A stretch of DNA of 64,000 nt, from positions 88,091,842 to 88,155,841 of the forward strand of contig CM043953.1 in assembly GCA_014529385.2 (NCBI GenBank), read 5' to 3'. Under the pieces are notes generated by a model, which was not told where the DNA came from, ran no database searches, and saw only the letters and a program-made list of their open reading frames with translations. The stretch comes from Adiantum capillus-veneris (Eukaryota > Streptophyta > Polypodiopsida > Polypodiales > Pteridaceae). The position numbers and the translations under genes were made by a program. Positions 10,301 through 20,138 of this stretch are shown one piece after another (positions within the stretch are counted from its first letter, which is position 1; each line of letters opens with the position of its first letter).

Positions 10301-12550
10301 TCAATCAGTGTGCCTCTGGTGTGAGACGGGGGGGAGCTCTTGCGGCTGGCCCGTGTCTGCTCTGAAGAAGTCTGTAATCCGTCTTTGAGACTGGTTAGCC
10401 TCGCCATTCATCAGGCTCTCTCTGTGTCTGCGCAGCTCGAGCAAGAACAAACTCAGGCATCTTTGATCTTCGTATCCCATTACTCTTGAGAGCGGTCCAA
10501 AACCCTCTCTGAACAAGCAATGGAAGTGGCCTCGTATCTCGTAGTAGACGGGGCAGCAGCATGTATAATGCAGCTCTGTCTCAGGTTCCATGTTACACAA
10601 GGGGCATGTCCTGGCCTCTGCTGGTACTCCGCTGTATCTCCCGGTTTCAATCCACAGCTGGTGAGACGATGTGCGTAACTGGCCAATACCACACCGTATC
10701 CCATGAGACAGGTGGGTATCCATGTATCTGGGTCTCATCACAAAACCATCTTCCGTAAGCTGGAGAAGGTGGTCTCTGTAGAAAGCCATCTTCGTGCCCA
10801 GTTCTTGTGCTGGTTGTATCCATGTCCTCCTGGTGTCTAGCTGAGTCAGGTCTTGGCGGATGAGCTTGGTGATCTCCGACTGTGTAAGAATGAGAGATGG
10901 TGCATCCAATGGGTACTGGAATGGTGGCAGCCTGTCTATGCTGAACCCATGCGCCTGAAACCATGATGTCATCTCCCCATACCAGCATGTTGTATCTCCT
11001 TGTATGGCTAATTGTCGAGAGGACTCAAGTGCTATGCGAGCATATCTGTCTCTGTGAAGTTCCCATGTGCGGTTTATGAAGGAGACTGATCTGGTGAGCG
11101 CCTCTACCACCAGTGGGGGGGCCACCAGCTCTGCTCGGATAATGGCCCGTGGTACAAATGCCTTGGCTCTAATGAGCCGCGAGATCATAGAGACGAGAGG
11201 TTTCTCCATGTTCCCCCATCCGTCTGTGCGACCCGGCCTCCCGTGGTGATCCAATGAAGGTCCCCATATCTCAGCCCCATAGAGCAATGCTGAGGCCACC
11301 AAGGTGTCAAAGAGCCAGAGCTTCGTCCGGGGTTCTTGAAACTGAACCTGCGAACACATCCTCTCCAATCTACCCAATGCTTCGTGGGCTCTAGTCAATC
11401 TTGTCTCTGCTGCCTTTCTGAGTGAGAATGTGGGTCCAGTAAAAACCACTCCAAGGTAAGTGTAAGCGTCTGTGTACTCCACAGTCTCCTGGCCCGATGT
11501 GAATGTAGGTGCTGATCTCCTGATCCACTGTGGGGTGGTATTAAACACCATAACCTTGGTTTTACCAAGGTTGACAGACAAACCACTTTCGTGGGCAAAC
11601 GTATGCAAAGCATCCAATTGGCGTTGCATTCCCTCTGGGGATTCGGAGATCAACACAATATCGTCCGCATATAACAGAAGTGGAATCCATGTCCCTGCCA
11701 ACTGTGCACCTTTATCCCCGTCCCTGTCAATGTAGTCAGAAACCTCATCCACATACATACCGAAAAGAGTAGGAGAGAGCGGGCAACCCTGCTTCACCCC
11801 AATAGTGGAGTGAACCGGTATTGAGAGTCTCTCCGGGGTGCGTACATGCCCTACTACTGATCTGTATAATGCCATGATCCCCCAAATGAGCTTTGTGGGT
11901 ACTCCCATTTCCTGTAATCTGCGCATCAATCTAGCTCCGGGTACTGTGTCAAAAGCTTTACTGAAGTCCACAAAGCTACCGTAGATCCGTCTCCCATGAG
12001 ATCTGCGTTCCTCAATGATGGCCCTGAGTGTTAGGATGTGGTCAAGAGTAGAGAAGCCTCTCCTGAATCCTGCTTGCCCAGTTGCCCGCAGTCCTTCCCT
12101 CTCTGCCCATCTACTCAGTTGTTGCTCAAGAATGGATGCATACAATCTTGCCAGTGTGTGCCCAATCATAATAGTGCGATAGTTCCCAGGCTCCATGGGG
12201 TCTCCTGATTTGAAGATAGGTACGATCGTAGATAGGCTCCAAGTGTCCGGTAGGCCCTCACACATGGCATGATTAAACATAACTGCTAGAAGCTCTGCTA
12301 GTAAGTCTTTGGCATGCATGAAATGCTTAGCGACTAGGCTCTCATGATCATATGCTCTTCGAGTCTTCATCCTGTGAATAGCTTTTTTCACCATCTCAGC
12401 GGTAAAAAAGACACATGTGTGTGGGCATGGATCAGGGGGGTTGGGGAGGGGCGGCTGTCTAGGTATTGTGTACAAAGATGATGCGTACTGACCCCAGGTC
12501 TCCGTGGAGGAAATAGCAGGGGGGGGGGGGGGGGGGGGGGGGGCCGCCAC
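10301..12550 (-). CDS. L-B copy 1 reverse transcriptase (C-terminal part of ORF2)
   Basis: 749 codons open. RT landmarks: FKSGDPMEPGNYRTIMIGHT near residue 113, FVDFSKAFDTVP near 193, GVKQGCPLSPTLFGMYVDE near 250 and LLLYADDIVLIS near 290 (YADD is the catalytic motif). The C-terminus has CPLCNMEPETELHYTC, a Cys/His motif typical of LINE ORF2 ends. The protein copies element RNA at the cut target. The apparent N-terminus, MAAPPPPPPPP, is not a real start: it is translation of the 25-base C run (sense) at 12,543-12,519, and upstream of it the endonuclease linker is in another frame. Copy 2 at 35,409-37,871 has the same layout. Confidence 0.9.
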   Translation of the reverse strand: MAAPPPPPPPPAISSTETWGQYASSLYTIPRQPPLPNPPDPCPHTCVFFTAEMVKKAIHRMKTRRAYDHESLVAKHFMHAKDLLAELLAVMFNHAMCEGLPDTWSLSTIVPIFKSGDPMEPGNYRTIMIGHTLARLYASILEQQLSRWAEREGLRATGQAGFRRGFSTLDHILTLRAIIEERRSHGRRIYGSFVDFSKAFDTVPGARLMRRLQEMGVPTKLIWGIMALYRSVVGHVRTPERLSIPVHSTIGVKQGCPLSPTLFGMYVDEVSDYIDRDGDKGAQLAGTWIPLLLYADDIVLISESPEGMQRQLDALHTFAHESGLSVNLGKTKVMVFNTTPQWIRRSAPTFTSGQETVEYTDAYTYLGVVFTGPTFSLRKAAETRLTRAHEALGRLERMCSQVQFQEPRTKLWLFDTLVASALLYGAEIWGPSLDHHGRPGRTDGWGNMEKPLVSMISRLIRAKAFVPRAIIRAELVAPPLVVEALTRSVSFINRTWELHRDRYARIALESSRQLAIQGDTTCWYGEMTSWFQAHGFSIDRLPPFQYPLDAPSLILTQSEITKLIRQDLTQLDTRRTWIQPAQELGTKMAFYRDHLLQLTEDGFVMRPRYMDTHLSHGIRCGIGQLRTSSHQLWIETGRYSGVPAEARTCPLCNMEPETELHYTCCCPVYYEIRGHFHCLFREGFGPLSRVMGYEDQRCLSLFLLELRRHRESLMNGEANQSQRRITDFFRADTGQPQELPPVSHQRHTD

Positions 12551-13792
12551 GCCTCGCGCGAGTCTTGACTCAAGAATAGGTAATATAGATCCTGCTCAAG
12601 CCGAGCCAAAAAAGCCCTCTTCTTCCGCCGCACCAGGCGTCGGAAGTTCATCTGTGACTATCTGTGAGTAACATCCCCCAACAGCACCTCCTTCTGAAGT
12701 CTGGCTCTAGTCTGGCGGCACTCCTCATCGTACCAGCTGTTCTGAGGCATGCTCCCAGATCGGCGGCTCTGCTCAGGCTGGGTGTGTGGGTATGCTTCTG
12801 TTGTTGCCTCCTGTAATGTCTGTGTCAGTATAGTAGTTAGCTCCTCCAGAGGTCGCCCCGGGTCCTCAGTGCATAGGCGTCTGTAGATTCCGTCCATGTA
12901 TACAGAGTCCGTCTCCCTTGTGAATGTGTAGCGAGTAGGGGCTGCTACTCGTGACCTGTGTGCTACACTGAACTAGAAGGAGATGGTCAGTGACACCAGA
13001 GCATGATCCACTGCCACCCCGGCAGGTCTGGGCCCAACTGTGAGATCCTGGATACTAGAGATGAGGTTCGGTTGTGCCATGACAAAGTCCACTGTGCTGG
13101 CTCCATGTCTGTGTGGGAAGCATGTAAAACCTCCCGGAGCAGGAAATCTCTGTAGGCCGTTCAAGATGGCCAATCCATGTGCAGTGCCCATGTCTATCAG
13201 GTGTCGCCCATACTCAGTATATTCCATATCGTGTGATAGTCTGGAAAGGCCCGTTTCTGCCACATCTATCTCTCTTAGCATCTCCTTTGAAGTATCATAA
13301 AACACTGCCTGGTGATGGGCGGGAAGTCCCCGAGGATGATAATGTCACCGTCGCTAGAGAACTCCCATATGTCATCATCCAAAATAGAGAAAGGGGACTG
13401 TCCTCTGGGTGGTGCATAAACTGATGTGCTTGGGGGGAAGTAACAGATAGCTAGATAGAGGTATCTGCCTGTCTCTGCTTTCAGTCTCACCCACATGTAC
13501 CTAGCCCGCTCGTCCCTGCGGGCTATATGTATCAGTGGCTGCAGATCGTCTCTAAATAACACTGCCACTCCTCCCGAGCCCCGCCCTCTGTGCTCTGAGC
13601 GTGTCTCCTATCTGTAGCCTGTCTCCCACCTGTATCCATTGATGTGAGGCATGGATTGCCCAGGGGCCTGGTGTGTCTCAGAGTAGAAGATGATGTCTCT
13701 TCCAGTAAAGCTGTCCTCAAAACATCAAGACGCATAGATCCATTGCAGTTCCAGGCAGGTACATTGAATGTGGTCCCATAAGACTTGCACCG
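12551..13792 (-). pseudogene. L-B copy 1 endonuclease and linker (frame-broken)
   Basis: Follows ORF1's TGA in the same frame. The sense strand gives AWNCNGSM (first endonuclease motif), then frame changes. Next come FRDDLQPLIHIARRDE, YLAICYFPP and DDDIWEFSSDGDIIILGDF. The GDFN block is damaged: copy 2 has GDFNARTAHHQ, while here a short deletion gives GDFPPITRQ. Further on are STVDFVMAQPN and AVDHALVSL (the terminal DH block). The linker at 12,897-12,551 includes RRLVRRKKRAFLARLEQDLY. A 7-nt deletion after MRLDV, relative to copy 2, also shifts the frame. Confidence 0.82.
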
Positions 13793-14689
13793 TCATGTGG
13801 AGCGTCGCTCAACTATTACCACTTTTCCGTCTCGGTAAAAAACGATCTTGCCTTTTCCTCTTGCCGCTCTAATCTCCGACATTACTTCCTGCATATGAGC
13901 GATCTGCGAGAGGGTGAGATCATCCGCGAGAAAGATGTCAGTCTCTTTAAGAGTTGGTCTTTTCTTCAAGAATGACTTCTTTGCCTCCATGGAGGGAAAA
14001 CGGAGGATGAGTGCTCTTTCTTTTGAGGTTTCTCCACTGCCTCCATTTTTCTTTATGTTGCCCACTCTCCATGCCCTTGTGTGTGTGGGCTCATGAATCC
14101 CCATCAAGGCTGTGAGTTCTTTTACTTCTTCGTCCACATTGCCTTTGTCTTTAAGACCGCAAATTCTTACATGTAAAGCGCGCACCCTTCTCCTCTGCTC
14201 CTCCTCTAGTGTCTGGTTAATGATGTTGTTGGGTGTGGACGTGGGCGTTATCTCCTTGTCTTTTCCTTTCTTGGCCACCTTGATCCATTTCTCGCCTTCG
14301 TCTGCCTTCTGTTGGGTTTTGGTAAGAACATCCACCCAAGAAGTCGTCATTTCTTTGTGTTGTTCTTCTCCCTCTTTGATGGCCCGTACTTGTTCCTTGA
14401 TCGTGTTGATTTCTTCGATTACTGAGGGTTGCAGTTCGCCCTCTTCCAGTGTGTTTCTTGATCGGGCTTCGGCGAGTTCTTTCTTGAGTGACACGATCTC
14501 TTCCTCTTGGGTCGTCACTCGGTCTTCCAGCGTGCTTATTTTGCTCTCTTGGATCAGCACACGTCCTTCGAGTATGTTTATTGTGCCCCAGAGACTACGG
14601 TTCATTTTTGTAATGGTCTCCGTCGTTTCCTCTTTACATTTTTGAACGGCATTCTCTAGGGGATCGGGTTTATCGTTCGTCTTCCTCAT
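13793..14689 (-). CDS. L-B copy 1 ORF1 protein (coiled coil plus RRM-like)
   Basis: 298 codons, intact. Residues about 20-110 are a Glu/Lys-rich coiled coil with heptads (ESKISTLEDRVTTQEEEIVS). Residues about 175-240 start RALHVRICGLKD and look like the RRM of L1 ORF1p. Residues about 240-298 (IFLADDLTLSQIAHMQEVM to YRDGKVVIVE) match the C-terminal domain of such proteins. It is expected to bind LINE RNA as a trimer. It starts at ATG 14,689, right after the GC-rich 5' UTR. Its stop TGA (13,795-13,793) is followed by CGG, and ORF2 continues in the same frame. Confidence 0.88.
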   Translation of the reverse strand: MRKTNDKPDPLENAVQKCKEETTETITKMNRSLWGTINILEGRVLIQESKISTLEDRVTTQEEEIVSLKKELAEARSRNTLEEGELQPSVIEEINTIKEQVRAIKEGEEQHKEMTTSWVDVLTKTQQKADEGEKWIKVAKKGKDKEITPTSTPNNIINQTLEEEQRRRVRALHVRICGLKDKGNVDEEVKELTALMGIHEPTHTRAWRVGNIKKNGGSGETSKERALILRFPSMEAKKSFLKKRPTLKETDIFLADDLTLSQIAHMQEVMSEIRAARGKGKIVFYRDGKVVIVERRST

Positions 14690-14859
14690 GTTTGATCGCC
14701 GTCCGCAAGGGGAGATAGATGTACGTGTGCACCCACCCTAGCAGCGGGCGCGGCCGTTGGGCGTGCGGGGGGGAGTCGGCCGCAAAGGAGTCGCTAGATG
14801 CACGTGTGCACCCACTCTAGCGGCGGTCTCGGCGAGTGGTGGAGCGCGAGGTGGTACGG
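14690..14859 (-). promoter_or_regulatory. L-B copy 1 5' UTR with repeated monomer
   Basis: GC-rich leader upstream of ORF1. On the plus strand the word ACGTGTGCACCCAC occurs twice, each time followed by a CTAGC(A/G)GCGG-like word: about 14,721-14,750 and 14,801-14,830. Copy 2 has the same pair (about 40,047-40,115). LINE promoters are often built of 5' monomers, so a promoter role is inferred. The 5' end stops where the G1 LTR begins. Confidence 0.5.
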
Positions 14860-16180
14860 TGTCACGAGGACGTCGCCGTTATTAACCATGTCATAAGGAT
14901 GTGGCTACTGCTAACCTTGGTTGTTGGTTTCTTTCCAATGGGGTTTATTTTATTTGTTTTGAGACCCTCCTTTTGAAGTAGCAAACGGTCGGACATTGTA
15001 TGGCCAATGTGAACGGTAGATTCACCCGCAGACGGGAAGTGGTCGGCACTGGAATTCGTATGGTAAGAGGATGTCTAGGCTCAGAGCAAGATCATATAGG
15101 TCCCCCCGTCGCACTTAGCAAGTTGGTGGATACTAGGAAGTGAACTCAATTAAGGCGTAAAGTCAAGGTGGGACTACCAACAAAAAGTATCCGACAGTTG
15201 GGCCACATTGCACTTTTGCATGCGGTCCCAATGAGGATAGATGGTCAGAAGACCAGTGGGAGCCCAACTGAAGCATCTCCTAAAATTTAGGGAACTGCTA
15301 TTTTGGGCCGTGAAATGTGTTCGCGTCATTACCTCCGGTATGACTAGGGAAACATTTTATAACTCTGCCGCAAAGTCAACTGACGTGTCGGTTGGGATAT
15401 TTTTAAGCGGCGATCCCGAAACGGGAAAATGCTTGTAAATGCGCCAAGTGTCACATTTTCATGCACTTGCCTCTTCCAGAAAAATGGGCGCTGAATTTGT
15501 AAGCTGGGAAGGCCTCATTATGCAATCTGTCACAGGTTAAGACTATGGAGTGCTTCCTTTCTCTCTCATGTACAGTGTGGTGCTAAGAGTGATGCCCTGC
15601 ACACTACACAGTGCTCTCTCTCCCCCCTACGTGCAGTTATGTGATGCCCCACAAGAGGGCTCCTCATTTGACTGATGTACAGCTGTGTGGGTTCATGCTT
15701 TCGTGCTGAGGCAAGAGTCTCCTTGAGCAGGAACAGGGGTAGCTAACTGCTACTCCAAAGCAGGCACTGGTGAGAGTCATAACCTCACCATACAGGTGCA
15801 AAATAAGCGCTGTGTATGCGCTGTAATTTGACTGTTTTTCAGCCATACGGACGCCAGGACACTTGGGAATCGTGCCCCACTGGCAGAGGACAGTTAGGGG
15901 ACTGTTTGGGGCTGAAAACAGGGCAAAAACCAATAAATACAGCGTGCTGAATTTACTGTTTTTGGGCAGGAATCAGAGGGTATACGCCAGTGCAAGGGAG
16001 TTCTAGCAGGGTTATTGGTTTTGCGCAAGTTTTGGGGTTGTCATGCTGCCGAAATTTGGCCAAATCAAATGGTATCTAGGTGGATACACGTGAAGGATTC
16101 CCAGGACCTTACCTTGTAATTTACCCTCCTAATGAATAAAGAAATATCGAAAGGGGCACCAATTTTAGGGCCTACAAGTT
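14860..16180 (+). repeat. G1 5' LTR
   Basis: Starts TGTCACGAGGACGT at 14,860, directly after the L-B 5' UTR, and matches 21,805-23,131 throughout. AATAAA at 16,135-16,140 is followed by the box AAGAAATATCGAAAGGGG, shared with other LTRs here. The match with the 3' LTR ends near 16,180, but the LTR may extend further (U5), perhaps to TTACA at about 16,250 or TTTCA near 16,300. No clear tRNA primer site could be fixed. Confidence 0.85.
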
Positions 16181-16435
16181 GTCGGCGTCTGCTCGGAGCA
16201 TTCTAGCTTCCCAGCCGTGTGTGTGATTAAGTGTTAATTCCCGTTACAGGTCTCCTTTGCAAAGTGCTCTCTGTGTGTGTTTAAAGTAAAGAATTTCAGG
16301 TGAAAGCCAACGCCTACCGCCCTACGGGCCGGTTTCATGGTTCCATTGCCGGGATATCAATCACTTTTTCCTTAAAGAGTGAGCCTGGATTGTTTAGGGT
16401 AAAGACACAGAGTGCAGGAACGCGGGGATTACACT

Positions 16436-18049
16436 ATGGCCGACAAGGGGAAGGGAATTATGGAAGAGGGTTCCTCTTCAAAGGACAGGCAGGAGATTCC
16501 TATGGTTTTTGAGATTGGCGAGAGCTCACGGCCACGTCAGTCTGTACCTCCTGTCAATGTGAATGTCCCTCCAGTAGTACAGGGCTTTATGACAGGGCAA
16601 CTTGAGGATAATGCGTTCAAGACTCAGTTAGTTGCCGCGGTGAATGTCGTTTCGCAACTGGTGCAGAATCCGAGGTTTATGGAATTCTTGCAAGCGCCAC
16701 CAGTGCAACAGCAAAATAGGCAACCTACGCCGCATACGGAGCTTGTTGATGCTCAAGCCCTGGTATTTCATGTGGCGCAGGAGGAAAGGGAACACTCGCA
16801 TGTTGTGGAGTCGGGGGCTCCAAAGCAGGTTCCTCCCGTGCTTGAACAGGTGGCTAGAACGCCTATTCCACAGGTTATGCCAGTTCAGCCCGCCACCTTT
16901 CATAGCCAGCATGCTGTCTTGAATGGACAGGGAGCTGGATACCAGGCTATGCAGTCAGTTTTTCCACCACCCCCGGTACATCCTAGGTATTTCGGGGGTG
17001 GATCAGTGTTCCAAAGTATGGCTGGTTATGCGCCTGGAAGTCAGCCGTACATGCCAGGAACAGTGTTCGGGGGTATGCAAGGCATCATGCCAAACTCCAT
17101 GTATGGTAGTATCGGCATGCAACAGGGTTTTCAGAGCAACCACGGCCAGTTTGGGGTGCCACAGGGTCATTTTGGCATGGTTGGTTTTTCTGGACAGCAG
17201 CCAGATATCGCACCTCTGACGCAAAATGTGAATGGCCAAGGCGTGCCGATCATGCCTACTACAGTGCCCATGTTGCAGACCATTGCGTATGACAATTTGG
17301 GGGCACTAGAGAAGCCGAAGGCTTACAAAGAAGGTGGTGCAGCGGTAAAGTTCAGTACCTTCAGTGGTTTCGAGGATAAGACAAAGGCACTCACTTTCCT
17401 CCAGCAGTTTGATACAGCTTATGCGGGAGGGAATTTTACAAGGGCCTCGAAGGTCAGGAAAGTTGCCACTTTCTTAAAGGACAATGCGCTTACATGGTGG
17501 ACAACATTGTTAATGCAAGGACAGGCACCCGCCACTTGGGTTTACTTCAAGCAAATGTTTGCATCTGCTTGGCTATCAAATGAATTTGAAGCCGACATCT
17601 TGACAGATTGGCACCAGCTTACTGCAGCTTCGTGCAAGAGCTTGCTGGAGTACAATAGGAGGTTTTGTAAAGCATTACTCTCAGTGACCTCCTACAGATT
17701 TGTGCCATTGACAGAGCAGATAGAGAAGTATTGTTGTGGGCTGCCTAAAGGGCTTCGCGATTACTATACAAAGAACAGAGTGGCTACTCTTACTCAGCTT
17801 ATGGAAGTTGCGAACACTGGTCTTGCCTTGTTGAAAGGAGAGGACAATGGATTTCCGAGCAGTGACAAAGGAGGGCAGCAAAAGAAAAATTCAGCGAAGA
17901 AGCCCTTTGTGAAAACGGCTCCTGATTCGCACAGGGGTCAGAAAAGGCCACCAAAGACAAGGATTCAGCCGGCACTTCTGGAGCGCAGGCAAAGAAACAG
18001 AAAAGGAAGCCTTTTGTGCGCAAGTCGCTCGAGGAAAAGAAGGTCCTAA
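16436..18049 (+). pseudogene. G1 gag polyprotein (5' part)
   Basis: Starts at ATG 16,436 (MADKGKGIMEEGSSSKD). The N-terminal half is a low-complexity Gln/Pro/Gly/Met-rich region. Residues about 300-470 form a retrotransposon gag domain (KFSTFSGFEDKTKALTFLQQ, ALTWWTTLLMQGQAPATWVY, then LLEYNRRFCKALLSVT). It forms the virus-like particle. After about 17,935 the frame is wrong: the bases in the neighbouring frame read through a Lys-rich stretch straight into the zinc knuckle at 18,058. So a one-base indel has split gag from its own knuckle. A programmed frameshift is less likely because the break falls inside the basic linker. Confidence 0.88.
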
Positions 18050-19567
18050 TGGCTAAGAACAAATGCTTTATATGCGAGCAGCCTGGTCACTTTTCTATCA
18101 ATTGTCCACAAAGGAAAAGGCCAGCTGACTCAGAGGATAAAGAAGACCAGAAAGGCAAGAAGCCAAAACCCACGGCAGGTTTAGTGCCAGACATGGTGGG
18201 TGACAGACCTAGCACAGATGCCAGTGAGTTATGCAGGGCATGGGGTAAAGTTAGGGATCAGACGGCACTCATCTTTTTTGATCCAGGTGCCAAAGCCAAC
18301 TTTATCTCACCAGAGTTAGCTATGAAGCTGGGCATCAGAGCTGGAGAGATGGGGTACACAGCAGAGGCAGGGTTGGCATGTCCTGGCCACTCAGAGTGTG
18401 TTACTCCCATCATTGGAAAGCTGTGTCTGCATATTCAGTCGTATGTGGACACAGAAGAGTTTTACATCATGCCGCTGGAAGGTTGTGACGCCTTGTTGGG
18501 GATCTCGTGGATGTTCCGAGTGCATGGAGTCTTGGATGCCTACAACAAAAAGATCACTGTACAGCATAGGGGCAAAACTCACATCTTGCATGTAAAGCTT
18601 AAAGGAGAGTCGGTCCCTATTGTATCTGCTTCTGCTATCACTTCTGTAATAAAGAATCGTCTTTCTGTGTACTTGATTTTTGCACGTGATGTCTCACATA
18701 GTGATCAGTCAAATTTATCTGTGTTAGATAAAGAAAGGTCAGCATTTTTGCAAAAGTTTAGTGACTGTTTTTCTGATTCATTACCGTCGCAATTGCCGCC
18801 ACAGAGACCTGAGGACCATCGGATAGATTTGGTGCCAGGGTGTAGCCCACCAATTAGACCTCCCTGCAGGGTTAGTGCGGCGCAGCAGAAAGAGATTATG
18901 GGCCAGGTTGAGGAGTTATTAGAGAAGGGGCTGATTCAGCCTAGTTCTTCACCCTTTTGCTCCCGAGTGCTCCTAGTGCAAAAGAAGGATGGCTCATGGC
19001 ACATGTGTATTGATTACCGTGCGTTGAATAAGAATACCATCAAGAATAGGTTCCCTATTCCTAGAATTGATGATATTCTCGATCGTTTAGAGGGTGCTGC
19101 AATTTTCAGTAGGATAGACCTTAAGAAAGAGTGGGTACCATCAAATTCGTATAAGGCCAGAGGATGTGCACAAGACTAGAATGACATTTGGTCTTTATGA
19201 GTTTCTAGTGATGCCGTTTGGGCTAACAAATGCTCCTGCCACGTTCAACAGAATGATGGACCGGATTTTCCGCTCGCATCAACAGTTTGTTAGAACGTTC
19301 TTCGATGACATGATAGTGTATTCGAAGAATGAAGAGGAGCATAGGCGTCACTTGACCATTGTGTTTGAAGAGCTGCGCAGTCACAGGTTACTTGTCAATC
19401 CTAAGAAAAGTGAATTCTTCCTCAAAGAGATCCACTTTCTGGGCCACATAGTCTCAAAGGATGGTGTTAGAATGGATCCCGCAAAGGTCGAAGCTATCAA
19501 GACATGGCACAGACTTGAAGACTGTGCACGATGTCAAAAGCTTCTTGGGATTGTGTTCCTACTATAG
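17940..19567 (+). pseudogene. G1 zinc knuckle, protease and reverse transcriptase
   Basis: Zinc knuckle CFICEQPGHFSINC at about 18,064-18,105 (CX2CX4HX4C). The protease region has ALIFFDPGAKANFISPELA at about 18,268: the active-site triplet reads D-P-G where families have D-T/S-G, so it is probably inactive. RT begins with the linker EELLEKGLIQPSSSPFCSRV, LVQKKDGSWHMCIDYRALNK and FPIPRIDDILDRLEGA. The frame is lost at about 19,130 after FSRIDLK and recovered at 19,166 (FGLYEFLVMPFGLTNAPATF). The catalytic box reads FFDDMIVYS, where FDD replaces the common YxDD. Another frame change comes at about 19,505. Confidence 0.88.
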
Positions 19568-20138
19568 AAGGTTTATCAAAAATTTTGCAGAGATAGCATC
19601 ACCTCTTCACGCATTGCAAAAGAAAGAGGTCACTTTCAGATGGACCCAAAAAGAGATTTCAGCTTTTAGTCTCTTAAAGGAAAAGTTGACTTCAGATCCA
19701 GTTATTGTTTTGCCAGATCTGAGGAAGTCATTTGTGGTCCAGTGTGACGCGTGTGGCAGTAGCATCGGAGCAGTGCTAATGCAAGATGGACGGGTAGTAG
19801 CTTATGAAAGCCGAATTTTGGAAGGGCCAGAGAGGACTATGCAAGTCTATGAGAAAGAGCTCTTGGCCGTGATTCATGCGCTTTCTAGTTGGAAGCACTA
19901 CCTCTTAGGTGTTGATTTTGTTGTCCAAACAGATCATCAGACCTTGCGATACTTCTTGACACAGTCAAAGTTATCCGAAAAGCATATGCGATGGGCAAAC
20001 ATTCTTTCCATGTTCCACTTCCAGATTATGCATGTGGAAGGCAAGAAGAATGTTGTGGCTGATGCGTTATCAAGAAAGCCACAAATTTCAGCTGTGTCAA
20101 TTCCTTATCATCATGAGTTAGATGACATGAAGGAATAG
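19461..20138 (+). pseudogene. G1 RNase H domain
   Basis: Connection (VKSFLGLCSYYRRFIKNFAE) and Ty3-type RNase H: QCDACGSSIGAVLMQDGRVV, EKELLAVIHALSSWKHYL, DFVVQTDHQTLRYFL and HVEGKKNVVADALSRKP. The catalytic D, E, D and D positions are present. It degrades RNA in the RNA/DNA hybrid during element replication. It ends at a TAG stop (20,136-20,138) that interrupts pol; the integrase goes on in the same frame immediately after. Confidence 0.9.

Larger units (their letters stand above)
9858..14859 (-). mobile_element. Non-LTR retrotransposon L-B copy 1 (about 5 kb)
   Basis: Near full-length LINE on the minus strand: 5' UTR 14,859-14,690, ORF1 14,689-13,793, endonuclease about 13,792-12,551, RT 12,550-10,301, 3' UTR 10,300-9,903 and a (CT)n tail (GA on the plus strand, 9,858-9,902). 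There is no poly(A) tail; the sense strand ends in CATTTCATTTC and then CT repeats. The 5' end is cut at 14,859 by the start of the G1 LTR. ORF1 and RT are open, but the endonuclease has small deletions, so this copy is probably dead. Its lineage is unresolved: ORF1 is L1-like, while ORF2 ends in a CCHC-like motif and not zf-RVT. Confidence 0.9.

Noticed and set aside
14112-14645. 177-codon plus-strand frame rich in Ser
   Set aside because: It is the reverse strand of the coiled-coil ORF1 gene; Glu/Lys codons read backward give Ser/Phe/Leu.
15241-15438. 65-codon frame present in both G1 LTRs
   Set aside because: It recurs only because the LTRs are repeats; no start context, motif or known LTR-encoded protein.
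18016-18049. Programmed gag-pol frameshift in G1
   Set aside because: The overlap lies in the basic linker before the zinc knuckle, the sequence there in the other frame continues gag naturally, and other clear indels exist in this copy, so mutation is simpler.
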